In this document: in pieces, positions 27,392 to 36,220 of the stretch
Layout of the letters: each line of letters starts with the position of its first letter
Numbering within the stretch: position 1 is the stretch's first letter
Source: Geovibrio ferrireducens
GTDB lineage: Bacteria > Chrysiogenota > Deferribacteres > Deferribacterales > Geovibrionaceae
Assembly (NCBI RefSeq): GCF_026226615.1
Contig: NZ_JAJAPB010000006.1
Span: 1-64,000 of the forward strand
Direction: 5' to 3'
Length of the DNA: 64,000 nucleotides
Position numbers and translations under genes: made by a program
Notes under the pieces: generated by a model
Seen by the model: only the letters and a program-made list of their open reading frames with translations
Databases searched by the model: none
Told to the model about the DNA's origin: nothing

Positions 27392-27400
27392 GCAGCACTC
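27380..27400. repeat. Perfect hairpin over the cowN stop codon
   Basis: Arms GAGTGCTGC (27380-27388) and GCAGCACTC (27392-27400) around the TGA stop. There is no T-run. TGAGCAGCAC recurs at 27464-27473, bracketing the interspersed repeat. Confidence 0.55.
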
Positions 27401-27420
27401 AGACGGACGGCAGTTTAATA

Positions 27421-27456
27421 TGTCACTGCGAGGAGCGGAAGCGACGCGGCAGTCCC
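27421..27456. repeat. GTCATTGCGA-type interspersed repeat, second copy
   Basis: It begins TGTCACTGCGAGGAGCGGAA and closes with GCGGCAGTCCC; ACTGC/GCAGT pair as outer arms. It is a diverged member of the family seen at 21-67. Confidence 0.5.
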
Positions 27457-27489
27457 GGTTTTGCTGAGCAGCACCCCGCACAGCCTTTT

Positions 27490-27951
27490 CTACTTCGCCA
27501 TTTGCTCAACAATTTCCGGAGGGATAGTTGTTTTAGCGCTTATCTCCTGCGCGCTTAACCCGGCTGCAATAAACCGTTTAACGGTCATTGTCAGTGGTTC
27601 AGCCACTTCGATAATATGCCAATCCGGATCATAAACCCTGAAAACCCTCTGCCCCCATGGCTGTTCGGCAACTGGGCTGATTACCTCTGCGCCGCTGTCA
27701 TTAACGCGGGCAAAATCAGTCTCAAGGTCTTCGCTCTCGAAGCAGAGCTCAAACCTGTTTCCGCTTCCGGGCTGAGATTTTCCCCCGTGAATCGTTTCCA
27801 GAGCGGAATCCTCCTGCCAGAGTGAAAGTCCGCAGTTATAAGAAAGATGCACGCCGCTGTCCATATGCTCCTCAAGTCTGAGCACACCTGAGTAAAACTC
27901 TCTGGACTTTTTAATATCCTTAACAAATACGGCAGTTAAAGCCAGCTTCAT
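27490..27951 (-). CDS. VOC-family protein (glyoxalase/bleomycin-resistance-like)
   Basis: 153 residues. A VOC domain occupies about 1-118, with EHMDSGVHLSYNCGLSLW in the first half and a second beta-alpha-beta unit ending DPDWHIIEVAEP. A 30-residue C-terminal tail follows, ending PPEIVEQMAK. The substrate is unknown. It follows the AraC regulator by 27 bp on the same strand, so the regulator probably controls it. GAGGTG precedes the ATG. Confidence 0.75.
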   Translation of the reverse strand: MKLALTAVFVKDIKKSREFYSGVLRLEEHMDSGVHLSYNCGLSLWQEDSALETIHGGKSQPGSGNRFELCFESEDLETDFARVNDSGAEVISPVAEQPWGQRVFRVYDPDWHIIEVAEPLTMTVKRFIAAGLSAQEISAKTTIPPEIVEQMAK

Positions 27952-27978
27952 AGTTCACCTCACCGCAGAATAATAGCC

Positions 27979-28737
27979 CTATGCACGACCGCTGTATTGT
28001 AAAAATCCGACATTCAGATATTCCGTGGGGGTAATACCCGCAAAGCGGCGGAAATTCTTTATAAAATGTGACTGATCATAAAAATCGAGATCATAGGCGC
28101 ATGAAACCGGGGAAACACCGCTTTCAAGCATCCGGCAGCTTCGCTCAAACGCAGTGAGGAGGCTGAACTCCTTCACGCCGAGACCTGTATGGAGAAGAAA
28201 ATACCGTTCAAGCTGCTTTTCGGAGATTCCCGCATGGAATGCTGCCTCCCGTACAGTGGAAGGTGCGCTGCCGTTCAGCATCGCCTCGGACACTCTGCGG
28301 AAAGTTCCGTTGCCCGCTCCCGCATCCTCAAACAGAGGGAGAAGAAGCGCTCCGGCAGTTTCGGCCATTTCGCTCTCCGTGCGGCAGTCGCTCAGCCGCC
28401 CGCATATTTCACTTACCCTGGTTTTTATGAAGTCAGCGCCCAGCACTCCGTTTACAAACCCTGCGGCGGAACACCTGATGAGAGCGGGAACGAGAAACGG
28501 CCTCAGCTGCACACCGAAAAGGCGTGAGCCGCCGTCTATAAACGTTTTTGCGGTGCGGTTCATTGTTCCGGTCAGAAATGTGTTTTCAGGGGAATTGAGG
28601 TCAAAAATAAGGCTGAAATAGCTGTCAGGAAAGATCTCAACTTCTGCTGCCTCCGCAGAGTCTGACCGGAAGTGCCAGTAATCCGCCACATATTCCGCCG
28701 CATCCACACCGGGTCCGAACCTTTTCAGCGAGTGCAT
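27979..28737 (-). CDS. AraC-family transcriptional regulator
   Basis: 252 residues. The C-terminal double HTH (about 150-250) has AAFHAGISEKQLERYF and DFYDQSHFIKNFRRFAGITPTEY signatures. The N-terminal half has the cupin-like DUF6597 look (PDSYFSLIFDL...FIDGGSRLFGVQLRP). It likely activates the following VOC gene; the inducer is unknown. AGGGGGC precedes the ATG. Confidence 0.85.
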   Translation of the reverse strand: MHSLKRFGPGVDAAEYVADYWHFRSDSAEAAEVEIFPDSYFSLIFDLNSPENTFLTGTMNRTAKTFIDGGSRLFGVQLRPFLVPALIRCSAAGFVNGVLGADFIKTRVSEICGRLSDCRTESEMAETAGALLLPLFEDAGAGNGTFRRVSEAMLNGSAPSTVREAAFHAGISEKQLERYFLLHTGLGVKEFSLLTAFERSCRMLESGVSPVSCAYDLDFYDQSHFIKNFRRFAGITPTEYLNVGFLQYSGRA

Positions 28738-28751
28738 GCAATGCCCCCTTT

Positions 28752-28791
28752 AAAAAGAAAACCGCCCCGGCATCACATACGCAGGGGCGGT
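28752..28791 (-). terminator. Terminator of the glutamate synthase operon
   Basis: Arms ACCGCCCC/GGGGCGGT (28761-28791), then on the minus strand TTTTCTTTTT. Strong intrinsic terminator 11 bp after the large-subunit stop. Confidence 0.88.
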
Positions 28792-28801
28792 CTGATTGAT
28801 A

Positions 28802-31525
28802 TTATTCGTTATGTTCCGCGGCTGTGGCCTTGGGAATGATTTTGCAGAAGCCGGAGAAAATCTTCTCAGGATCTTTGGCATAGCTTTCCGCAAAGGCTTT
28901 AAGCTGTGTATTGTACTTTTCGTCTATGTCCGTATCGATAAACTGCGCGATGAACTCCTCTATCTGCTTTTTGAGGAAGTTTCTGTCCTCCGGGGTGAGG
29001 TAATCCAGCTTGCGCACACCCGCTCCGAGCTGTTCGGGGAGGATTTCGCCCCTGATATATGCCGCGCCTGCGGTCATTCCGCTGCAGACATAATAGCCGA
29101 TGGGGTTTGCTATATCCGCCACATTGAGCACCACGCCGATTCCGCCCTGAGCGTACTCCATGAAGTAGTCGCCCATGCGTCTCTCACCGCCGAGGCCGTA
29201 AACCACAACAGGAGGCTTGCGTTTTTTCAGTTTGGTTTCTGCGAGCTTAACGAAATCTGTCCACTTCATTCTGCTTCTCAGTGCCCTTCTGCGCTGGTAT
29301 TTCATTATCAGTTCACGGAGAATTTCATCTTTTGGCGCATTTTCGAACCTTTCGGTGTCTATGTTTTTCCATTCCTCCGGAACGCCCGCCTTCATCAGGA
29401 GAAGGTTCCTCACGCCGCCGCTTTTGGCGACCCTGTAAGTTCCGCTCACTGAGTAAGCGGCAAAAAGGTCGCTCACATCTCCGGCTATGTTTATTTCGCC
29501 GGGGTTAGCGGTGTTCGCCACGCCCACCTGAGCGTTGGCGGGAACCGTAGTCACTGTGGAGTGGTTGGGAATCACATTTATCTTTGTTCCGTTCACAAAG
29601 GCGAAGGAGTGGTTGCCCACAAGCCCGCGGACGGTTATCTCATCACACCTGATCCCTGTGCCTATGACCCTCTGCCCCATGACGTTATCAAGGAAGAACT
29701 TTTTAACGCCTCTGCGCACTGCTTCCTTCATCATGAAGTTAAGCTCAAGGCTTTCTATCTGGTCAAAGCCTATGTCAATGGTGAGGCTGTCCCCTTCTAT
29801 CTTCGCCAGAACCGTCTCAAACTTGTCCTTAAGCGCTGCGGCGGCTTCCTTTTCGGGGATGAAGACCTTGCTTCTGCTCTCCTTCATTATCACCGTCTGC
29901 ACCTGTTTGGGGAAATCCTTCTGGCCGAAGGTGGCAAACAGAAGCGGATCAGCACCGTGGTAACGGAAGCGGCGGGAGCCCACAACATCCGAATGGGTGC
30001 TCATTCCGAGTCCGGCGGAGAGCCCTTCCATATCCTCGTGGAAGCTGTGCACCATTCTGACTATATTGTCGCTGGCGGTTTCGGGGTCTATCCTGTGTCC
30101 GTAAGGTCTGGATGTTATGCCCCATGCGCACTGCCCTGTGTGGCATCTCTGACAGAGGGTGCAGCCCAGAACATGCAGATGGCGCATGCCCATCCCCACG
30201 AAGTCCGCCCCTGCGAGCATTACGAGAAAAGCGTGGAAGCTGTCCATCACGCCGCCTTCGGCTATGATGGATATATCCTCCCTCAGCCCCTCTCTGCGCA
30301 GAGCAAGATCTGCCATATGGGTAAGGTAAACCACGTTCAGACCGCGGTTTTTCAGGTCAACAGCGTGCGCTGCTCCTGTGGAGCCGTCTCCGGCTTTTAT
30401 TGTAATGTAGTCAAAGCCCGCCTTTGCGATCGCCACTGCTATTTCCGGGAAGTTCCACGCAGTGCCGTAAACATCAGCACCTATCAGCTTGTCATCCCCA
30501 AGGAGCATACGGAGTGATTCCACCCTCATGGGGAGCTCCTCTATGGAGTACTGAAGGTGCTGGGGGTTCGGCGCAGTGAGGTGGCGCAGTGCCTCCACAC
30601 AGCGGAGCAGGGCTATTTCGTAATCGTTTTTCTTGTCCTGAAGCCTGCCGCCTTTCCCTTTTTTGGCGTCCTGCCCGTATTTCATGGAGATTCCGGCGAA
30701 CTTGTCAAGCTCAAGCCATGGGCCGTAACCGCCGGAGCCGAACTGGAGTATGCAGTGTTTGGCGGCGGGCATCATATCCGGGTGAATGTAGCCCTCGCCT
30801 GTGAAAAACGGTCTGCCCAGTTTTATGCTGGCGGCCATTCTGGCCAGTATCGCCTCATGGCTGTTTGAGCCGTAGCTCTGGTGAACATCGAATATCGGCG
30901 TATCGCACACGAAGCGGGCTTTCCTCTTGCCGAGGGTCATCTTACGCATCTGCCCTGCGAACTCGTGGAGGTGGTCACGCTGAGGGGAGAGGATTTCCGC
31001 CGCATCAATCAGCCAGTCCTGATCCATTTTGGAAGGATATTTCCCCAGATGTGCGCTGGAAACGGTTGATTTGCCCGCGGCACGGCTGATTATGTTGTTT
31101 ATGGCCTCGGAGCCTGAGAGTGTGACCCCTATCTCCTGATAATCCGGATTGTGCGTAACCTTGATCGCCCGCTGGGGGCACATTTTAACGCATCTTTTGC
31201 AGTTGCAGCACTCATCGGGGTTGATCCAGAGTATCTTCTCCAGAAATGCCGCACTGTCCTTCTCCTCCGGCTCGACCCGGTTTCCGTCCGCATCGAGATA
31301 ACGTGTCTCCATGCTGAAAACCCCTGTGCCGGATTCGGGCTTTGTGAGGTTGTGGGTACAGGATTCCACGCAGGTTGCGCAGTGTACGCAGCCTCTGCCC
31401 GGTTCCTCTGCGTCATCAGTGACCTTCACCCAGTATTTTGCGCCCTGAGCGAATATCCCCGTGTCTGAGGGTTCCGTGTATCTTATTGACCGTTTTACGA
31501 CTATCTCTTTTTTATATTCAAGCAT
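28802..31525 (-). CDS. Glutamate synthase large subunit, archaeal type (ferredoxin-FMN-GXGXG)
   Basis: 907 residues from the ATG at 31525 (GGTGGAAG upstream; an in-frame start 21 bases earlier lacks one). Two [4Fe-4S] ferredoxin motifs come first: CVHCATCVESC and CCNCKRCVKMCP. The FMN barrel of GltS follows, with an Fe-S cysteine set CTLCQRCHTGQC near residue 465. The GltB C-terminal GXGXG beta-helix closes the protein. The amidotransferase domain is absent and encoded upstream. It should make glutamate from 2-oxoglutarate using channelled ammonia. Last gene of a three-gene overlapping operon. Confidence 0.9.
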   Translation of the reverse strand: MLEYKKEIVVKRSIRYTEPSDTGIFAQGAKYWVKVTDDAEEPGRGCVHCATCVESCTHNLTKPESGTGVFSMETRYLDADGNRVEPEEKDSAAFLEKILWINPDECCNCKRCVKMCPQRAIKVTHNPDYQEIGVTLSGSEAINNIISRAAGKSTVSSAHLGKYPSKMDQDWLIDAAEILSPQRDHLHEFAGQMRKMTLGKRKARFVCDTPIFDVHQSYGSNSHEAILARMAASIKLGRPFFTGEGYIHPDMMPAAKHCILQFGSGGYGPWLELDKFAGISMKYGQDAKKGKGGRLQDKKNDYEIALLRCVEALRHLTAPNPQHLQYSIEELPMRVESLRMLLGDDKLIGADVYGTAWNFPEIAVAIAKAGFDYITIKAGDGSTGAAHAVDLKNRGLNVVYLTHMADLALRREGLREDISIIAEGGVMDSFHAFLVMLAGADFVGMGMRHLHVLGCTLCQRCHTGQCAWGITSRPYGHRIDPETASDNIVRMVHSFHEDMEGLSAGLGMSTHSDVVGSRRFRYHGADPLLFATFGQKDFPKQVQTVIMKESRSKVFIPEKEAAAALKDKFETVLAKIEGDSLTIDIGFDQIESLELNFMMKEAVRRGVKKFFLDNVMGQRVIGTGIRCDEITVRGLVGNHSFAFVNGTKINVIPNHSTVTTVPANAQVGVANTANPGEINIAGDVSDLFAAYSVSGTYRVAKSGGVRNLLLMKAGVPEEWKNIDTERFENAPKDEILRELIMKYQRRRALRSRMKWTDFVKLAETKLKKRKPPVVVYGLGGERRMGDYFMEYAQGGIGVVLNVADIANPIGYYVCSGMTAGAAYIRGEILPEQLGAGVRKLDYLTPEDRNFLKKQIEEFIAQFIDTDIDEKYNTQLKAFAESYAKDPEKIFSGFCKIIPKATAAEHNE

Positions 31526-32711
31526 TGTTCTTCCACCCGTAGTCAAGGCGTTTCACCTTCTTGTCCTTAACCTCGAAGCCGATTACTCTTCCCGCTTCGG
31601 GGTCGCTCATCGTGAGTTCCTCGTTCATGAAGTAAGCAGCGCTTATGACAGCCCTCTGCTCGCTCCCCATGAGAGCCACCTTGTCGTTTATGCCTATGCT
31701 GAATGAGCGCAGGTGATCCCTGTCCGTAAGGCCGACCATCACATCATCCACAAGGATTATCCCCGTTGCGGGGCCTGAGATCTTCATTCTCTCAAGCACC
31801 GGATTACCCAGAATCTCCTTATACCGTGCTAGATCCTCTGCGCTCATATTAGCGAGTTCCTGCGGGAACTTACGGCAGATTATCCACTCTATCTCTTTGA
31901 GGGAATAGCCCTTTTTCAGCAGATATTCCGTCTGGAGGAACAAAGCCTCGGAATCCGTGCCCACATGAAGGTGGATGTCAAGCTGCTCAAGCGCCCTTGC
32001 GTTGGAAACATCGCTTGAAAGGTGTCCGTTGTGCGCACCCGCCACCTCGCCGAGGGAGATTGGCTGCGGCCCCCACCAAAGCCCCTGCCCCTTGCTCGTG
32101 GGCCAGCGCAGGTGAATGAGGCATGCCTCGTAATAGCTCTCCTCAAACTGGTGGAGGTTGTAAATATCTATGGTGTCCTGAAGCTCAAAGGCGGTCAGGA
32201 AAGTTCCGTTGTATTTGGAGCTTGAGAAGATGCGCGCATCGTCCTTGAACGCAGTGTTGAAGCGGCTTACCATCTTCACCATGTACAGCGCCTCATCGCT
32301 CATCTTCTCCCTGTACATCATTTCATCCAGAGAGGGGGGAACAACAGCGTAATGCATAATTATGGGCAGGTCGTAGTCGTAGTAATACTTCTTCTGCACC
32401 ATGTTGAACTTGTCCAGAATGCGCACACCCCAACTTCCGATAACGTTTTCAAGCTCGTCTATCTTCTCTTTGCTGCGGAACATTATGTGGAAGTTGTAGA
32501 AGTTGGTGTCCTTATAAAGCCCCTTGAGGGTTACGCCCGCTCCGGCACGGCCTCTGTACTGGAGGCATCTTGCCGCCTTAAGCACCGCCTCAAGGCTGAA
32601 ATCGCCAACTACTCCGAGGAGGCCGCATGCGCCTCTGGCAAGCCCCTCCTCTCCGCCGGAGAACTCGAATACGCTTAAATTTCCCGAACGGGAAAGTCCG
32701 TCAGTTATCAT
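31518..32711 (-). CDS. Glutamine amidotransferase (class II) subunit of glutamate synthase
   Basis: 397 residues. The class II amidotransferase fold is read from ACGLLGVVGDF, CLQYRGRAGAGV and AHNGHLSSD. The catalytic nucleophile must be an N-terminal cysteine; here it is C29, so a 28-residue leader has to be removed, as with the propeptide of bacterial GltB. No ATG sits next to that cysteine. It releases ammonia from glutamine for the large subunit. Overlaps of 8 bp downstream and 11 bp upstream show translational coupling. AGGGGGAAA precedes the ATG. Confidence 0.88.
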   Translation of the reverse strand: MITDGLSRSGNLSVFEFSGGEEGLARGACGLLGVVGDFSLEAVLKAARCLQYRGRAGAGVTLKGLYKDTNFYNFHIMFRSKEKIDELENVIGSWGVRILDKFNMVQKKYYYDYDLPIIMHYAVVPPSLDEMMYREKMSDEALYMVKMVSRFNTAFKDDARIFSSSKYNGTFLTAFELQDTIDIYNLHQFEESYYEACLIHLRWPTSKGQGLWWGPQPISLGEVAGAHNGHLSSDVSNARALEQLDIHLHVGTDSEALFLQTEYLLKKGYSLKEIEWIICRKFPQELANMSAEDLARYKEILGNPVLERMKISGPATGIILVDDVMVGLTDRDHLRSFSIGINDKVALMGSEQRAVISAAYFMNEELTMSDPEAGRVIGFEVKDKKVKRLDYGWKNNA

Positions 32712-34419
32712 ATCTGTTTCCCCCTTCGAGTTCGCTTTTCGTTATGTACTGCTCTTCACGGAGGCTCTCAGTTGCGCTCCCTGCGGAGGATATGCTCAGT
32801 GCTGCTCTGGGACAGGCTTCCACACTCTTGAAGGTGGCATCGCTTACTTTTTCCGTGAGAAATTCATAGTAGAAGGCATCCTTCTCCGGTGTCCACTCCC
32901 TATCGAGCTTGATCAGGCTGCCGTCAGAGTAGTGCCAGCACCAGTCACACTGAATGCAGATTCCGCAGTTGAAGCATCTTCCCGCCATAAGCTGAGCGAG
33001 GTCGGCATCAACTGTTTTCACTATTTCATCAAAGTTTCCGTTCCTCTTCTCAAGGGGGACTGTTTCTTCTATCAGTCTGCCGCTCTTTTCAAAATATTTA
33101 GTGTTCAATGTATTGTAGAAGGCTGTCTTTCTGTTTTTATCAGTTTCCACTGTTTCGCCGAGGTATTCGCGCACGCTTTTCACAGTGTCCTGCGCAAGCC
33201 CCACCACACGAACCACCATTCCGGTGTTGTCTGTTGCGCCCATTGCGGCGTCACCAGTTATGAAGATTTTGCTCTGCACATCCTCCGGCAGGTCGCGGCA
33301 GATCATTCTGGGGAAATCCACAGTGAACTTCTCCCCCACGAAGAAGAGATCCGGCTTGTCGCCTATGGCGAGGACTATGCGGTCAAAGTGGTAGGTTTCA
33401 GTCTCGCCGTAAACGGCCACGGGTTTGGAGCGGCCGCTCTCGTCCACGGGGCCGAGCTTCATCTTCTGCACAGTGAGCCTGAGAGCGTCTTCCGTTTTTT
33501 CTATCTTAAGCGGGCTTCTGAGAAATTTAAACTTCACGCCTTCGCGCTTTGTTTCCTCAACCTCGCCCTGATGAGCGGTCATTTCGGCTGATGTTCGCCT
33601 GTAAACCATTGTGGGCTCCGCACCGAGGCGGACAGCACAGCGCACAACATCCATCGCCGTATATCCGCCGCCGATTACGCCTATCTTCTCGCCTTTTTTT
33701 ATGCCGAGCTTCTCAAACTGTCCGAGGTTTACCTTTTTCAGGAAGGCTATACCGTTCTCCACCCCGTCAAGCTGTTCGCCCTCTATACCCAGTTCACCGG
33801 GTTTGTGGGCTCCGGTGGCGACTATCACCGCATCGTAGTTTCCGGCTAAGTCCTTGAAGCTTTCCTTATTTATATTTGCGCAGGTGTGTATCACAACTCC
33901 GGTCTCTTTTATGAAGGCCAGTTCCTTTTCAAAAACATCACGGGGGTAGCGGTAGGCGGGTATTCCCTCGGTGAGGAGGCCGCCTGCGACCTCATGCTTC
34001 TCGAAAACCTCCACCCTGTAGCCGCAGCGGGCAAGGAAATATGCGGATGAGAGCCCTGCGGGGCCGGAGCCAACTATGGCTATTTTTTTATCCTTCGCCT
34101 CTCCGGTCATTTTCGGTTTCAGGCCTTTTTCATACCCCGCATCGGAAACAAAGCGTTCAAGCGCCTTTATGTCCACAGGCTGGTCGTATTTAGTGCGGTT
34201 ACAGGCCGTTTCGCAGGGGTGGTCGCAGAACCTGCCGCAGCCAGAGCTGAAAGGGTTTGTCTCCTTGAGCACGTAGAAGGCTTCGTCAAACCTGCCGAGG
34301 GCTGTGAGGTGGAGAAATCTGGGTATATCGTTTCTGGCGTAGCAGCCGTGGTTGCCGAGATGATCACGGCTGTAACAGGGGCTGAGCCTGTTAATATACA
34401 GCGGAAGCAGTTTTTTCAA
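32701..34419 (-). CDS. Glutamate synthase small-subunit-like FAD/NAD(P) oxidoreductase
   Basis: 572 residues. The N-terminal Fe-S part has CGRFCDHPCETACNR. An FAD site VGSGPAGLSSAYFL and an NAD(P) site VIGGGYTAMDVV follow. A C-terminal cysteine cluster (CFNCGICIQCDWC) suggests a further Fe-S centre. It delivers electrons from NAD(P)H to the large subunit. The start codon is TTG at 34419, fixed by GGAGGT six bases upstream; an ATG nearby is out of frame. First gene of the operon. Confidence 0.9.
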   Translation of the reverse strand: MKKLLPLYINRLSPCYSRDHLGNHGCYARNDIPRFLHLTALGRFDEAFYVLKETNPFSSGCGRFCDHPCETACNRTKYDQPVDIKALERFVSDAGYEKGLKPKMTGEAKDKKIAIVGSGPAGLSSAYFLARCGYRVEVFEKHEVAGGLLTEGIPAYRYPRDVFEKELAFIKETGVVIHTCANINKESFKDLAGNYDAVIVATGAHKPGELGIEGEQLDGVENGIAFLKKVNLGQFEKLGIKKGEKIGVIGGGYTAMDVVRCAVRLGAEPTMVYRRTSAEMTAHQGEVEETKREGVKFKFLRSPLKIEKTEDALRLTVQKMKLGPVDESGRSKPVAVYGETETYHFDRIVLAIGDKPDLFFVGEKFTVDFPRMICRDLPEDVQSKIFITGDAAMGATDNTGMVVRVVGLAQDTVKSVREYLGETVETDKNRKTAFYNTLNTKYFEKSGRLIEETVPLEKRNGNFDEIVKTVDADLAQLMAGRCFNCGICIQCDWCWHYSDGSLIKLDREWTPEKDAFYYEFLTEKVSDATFKSVEACPRAALSISSAGSATESLREEQYITKSELEGGNRYDN

Positions 34420-34457
34420 TGCTTACCTCCATGAAAAATTATCTAATAACCGTTATA

Positions 34458-34485
34458 AAAATAATAATCTAATGTGATTTGTCAA
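34458..34485 (-). promoter_or_regulatory. Sigma70-type promoter of the glutamate synthase operon
   Basis: On the minus strand, TTGACA (34485-34480), a 16-bp spacer, and TATTTT (34463-34458), about 38 bp before the TTG start. Confidence 0.6.
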
Positions 34486-34547
34486 TATTGCCTAACAAAG
34501 GCACTATAATATATAAAATTAAAACGATAAAGATTTTTTTGCATATT

Positions 34548-34561
34548 TTGATCTCCATCAA
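34548..34561 (+). promoter_or_regulatory. Perfect FNR-type operator
   Basis: TTGATCTCCATCAA is an exact match to the FNR consensus TTGAT-N4-ATCAA. Its centre lies about 41.5 bp before a start predicted from the -10-like TATTCT (34584-34589), the class II activator position. It implies oxygen-limited induction of the two small genes that follow. Confidence 0.75.
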
Positions 34562-34610
34562 GTAAATTATACCGTAACGGATGTATTCTTTCAAAACAAA
34601 GAAAGGTTAA

Positions 34611-34721
34611 ATGGACAAGGATTCTTCGCTCTGGGCGGATGCGGAGAGTCTAATGCATTTTCCATGGAAGGAAATGCACCGTAAACACGTACAGCATTAC
34701 GGCAAAGCCGGAAAAATATAG
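34611..34721 (+). CDS. 36-residue small protein in an FNR-type operon
   Basis: An ATG with GAAAGG upstream opens a 36-codon frame: MDKDSSLWADAESLMHFPWK, then a His/Lys-rich end to a TAG at 34719. It sits just downstream of the FNR-type promoter and 13 bp before the zinc-ribbon gene, so both are probably co-expressed. The family is not recognised. The composition (amphipathic start, basic end) and the ribosome-binding site support a real small protein, but this rests on context alone. Confidence 0.55.
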   Translation: MDKDSSLWADAESLMHFPWKEMHRKHVQHYGKAGKI

Positions 34722-34734
34722 AGAGGTATAGAAT

Positions 34735-34977
34735 ATGCATCAGGGATGTTCAGGAACATTTGAAAACGGAAAACAGGTGGTCAACAAGCTCAGACATATG
34801 GGCTACGGTTCAATGCCCATGCCTATGCCCATGGTTATTCACTGCTCCAACTGCGAGGAGAGCTTCACCATGGAAACATTCGAGGCAAAATGCCCGAACT
34901 GCGACATGACATACGGCGTAACCCCCTGCCACAGCCACGACCCGGAAAGCGTTCAGGCGGCCGGAATCAACTACTGA
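34735..34977 (+). CDS. Small zinc-ribbon protein
   Basis: 80 residues. Two CxxC pairs, C37/C40 and C53/C56, form a zinc (or Fe) ribbon; a run MPMPMPM (27-33) precedes it. No family is recognised and no signal peptide is present. GAGAGG precedes the ATG. Together with the 36-residue ORF it lies behind a perfect FNR-type box, so it is likely made under oxygen limitation. Possible roles include a redox or metal adaptor; this is speculation. Confidence 0.75.
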   Translation: MHQGCSGTFENGKQVVNKLRHMGYGSMPMPMPMVIHCSNCEESFTMETFEAKCPNCDMTYGVTPCHSHDPESVQAAGINY

Positions 34978-34995
34978 AAAAACATAAAGCTTCCT

Positions 34996-35021
34996 CGGCA
35001 TCATTCTCAGAGGTGATGCCG
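34996..35021 (+). terminator. Hairpin after the zinc-ribbon gene
   Basis: CGGCATCA/TGATGCCG arms with a 10-base loop. No clean U-tract on the plus strand. It could end the small-protein operon and also lies downstream of the convergent XRE-peptidase gene. Confidence 0.45.
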
Positions 35022-35110
35022 AATACGGCTTCAAAAAAGCACTTTCTTTATTTTGGTAGGCTTATTTACTTTGATGAAACCAATGCGCTGCACTTAATAT
35101 GCATCCGTTT

Positions 35111-36220
35111 TCATCTTAGATTCACAAGGTAGGACTTTTTAACGGCTAATGTATTTGGACTTAATCCCAACAAAGACTCAACTTCAGTGGGATAAACATA
35201 AAATCCTTTTTCTGCCATGTCATTCATAATAAAATCATTTGAATATACTTCTTTTAATAGTTCTACACCTTGCTTCAATAATGTATTTTTAATATTAAAC
35301 TCAACATCATCAGGTTCCCATAATCTCCACTTATAAGTACTGATTTGCTTATACAGCTTGGTCTTAATTTCGTTATCTATTATGCCTAAATCACTTGCTC
35401 GCATGATTAATGCTTGTATTGATACTTTCCATTTACGTTTTAAATTACGATAAGTTTGAAGCTTATACGGATTTAGATTGACAAAATCTTTTTTAATTTC
35501 TTCCTCTGGCAACAAAAAAGCACTAGCAAAAGCATCGGCTTGTTCTTCTCGCAATTTGAACACCTCATCTGATAGCTTTTCAGTGCTTTCTTGCCAAGGA
35601 TGCATTAATATATGACCTAATTCATGCGCCATATCAAATAATGCTCTGGATTCAGATTGTTGTTCATTTAGTATAACCATGCAATAATCATCTTTTTTTG
35701 TGCTATATGCATCTATTTTTCTGTCAGAAGTTAACAAAACAACAGGAATACCATTGGATTCTAAAGTATGTTTTAAATTACCAACAGGAGCGTTACCTAA
35801 ATTCCAATACCTACGAATATCGTCAGCAACATATTTAGGAGCAGGGCATGACTCTATATCATATTTCTTAATATTCAACCGAGGAAACTCAATATATTCA
35901 ACCAAATATCTATAAATCTTAAATAAAAAATCTGTCTTAATTTTTTGTTTTGCAATATCTGTTTCTCTTGCTGTTGTTTTACGTCTAAAATATATTATTG
36001 TATTTTCATCTACAATATCTTCATCTTGAATAAAAAATTTTGAAGGGAAATTGAGCTCTTTTGCTAAAGCACCAATTTTTTCCAAATCTAAAGCACCTTG
36101 ATTTTTTTCATATAGCGATAATGATTGCTTACTTATACCGACCTTATCTCCAAGCTCTGAAAGCGTAAGCCCTCTGTATATTCTTGCTATTTTAAGCCTT
36201 TTTCCTATCTTTAGTGACAT
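35111..36220 (-). CDS. XRE-HTH / ImmA-IrrE (M78) metallopeptidase fusion
   Basis: 369 residues. An N-terminal XRE helix-turn-helix (about 5-60; LSELGDKVGISKQSLSLYE) is joined to an M78 zinc peptidase with H199-E200-x-x-H203 (AHELGH) and a downstream acidic ligand in EEQADAFASAF. Such proteins act as cleavable or protease repressors and as antitoxins in phage-immunity and toxin-antitoxin modules. Its start overlaps the 3' end of an unknown gene by 29 bases. The coding sequence is markedly AT-rich, unlike its flanks, pointing to horizontal acquisition. The 3' end is convergent with the small zinc-ribbon gene. Confidence 0.88.
   Translation of the reverse strand: MSLKIGKRLKIARIYRGLTLSELGDKVGISKQSLSLYEKNQGALDLEKIGALAKELNFPSKFFIQDEDIVDENTIIYFRRKTTARETDIAKQKIKTDFLFKIYRYLVEYIEFPRLNIKKYDIESCPAPKYVADDIRRYWNLGNAPVGNLKHTLESNGIPVVLLTSDRKIDAYSTKKDDYCMVILNEQQSESRALFDMAHELGHILMHPWQESTEKLSDEVFKLREEQADAFASAFLLPEEEIKKDFVNLNPYKLQTYRNLKRKWKVSIQALIMRASDLGIIDNEIKTKLYKQISTYKWRLWEPDDVEFNIKNTLLKQGVELLKEVYSNDFIMNDMAEKGFYVYPTEVESLLGLSPNTLAVKKSYLVNLR

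Noticed and set aside
29561-30517. Long plus-strand frame opposite the glutamate synthase large subunit
   Set aside because: Antisense shadow of a strongly conserved coding sequence; no start signal.
32524-33591. 355-codon plus-strand frame opposite the glutamate synthase genes
   Set aside because: Shadow frame spanning two real genes; composition and lack of motifs argue against coding.
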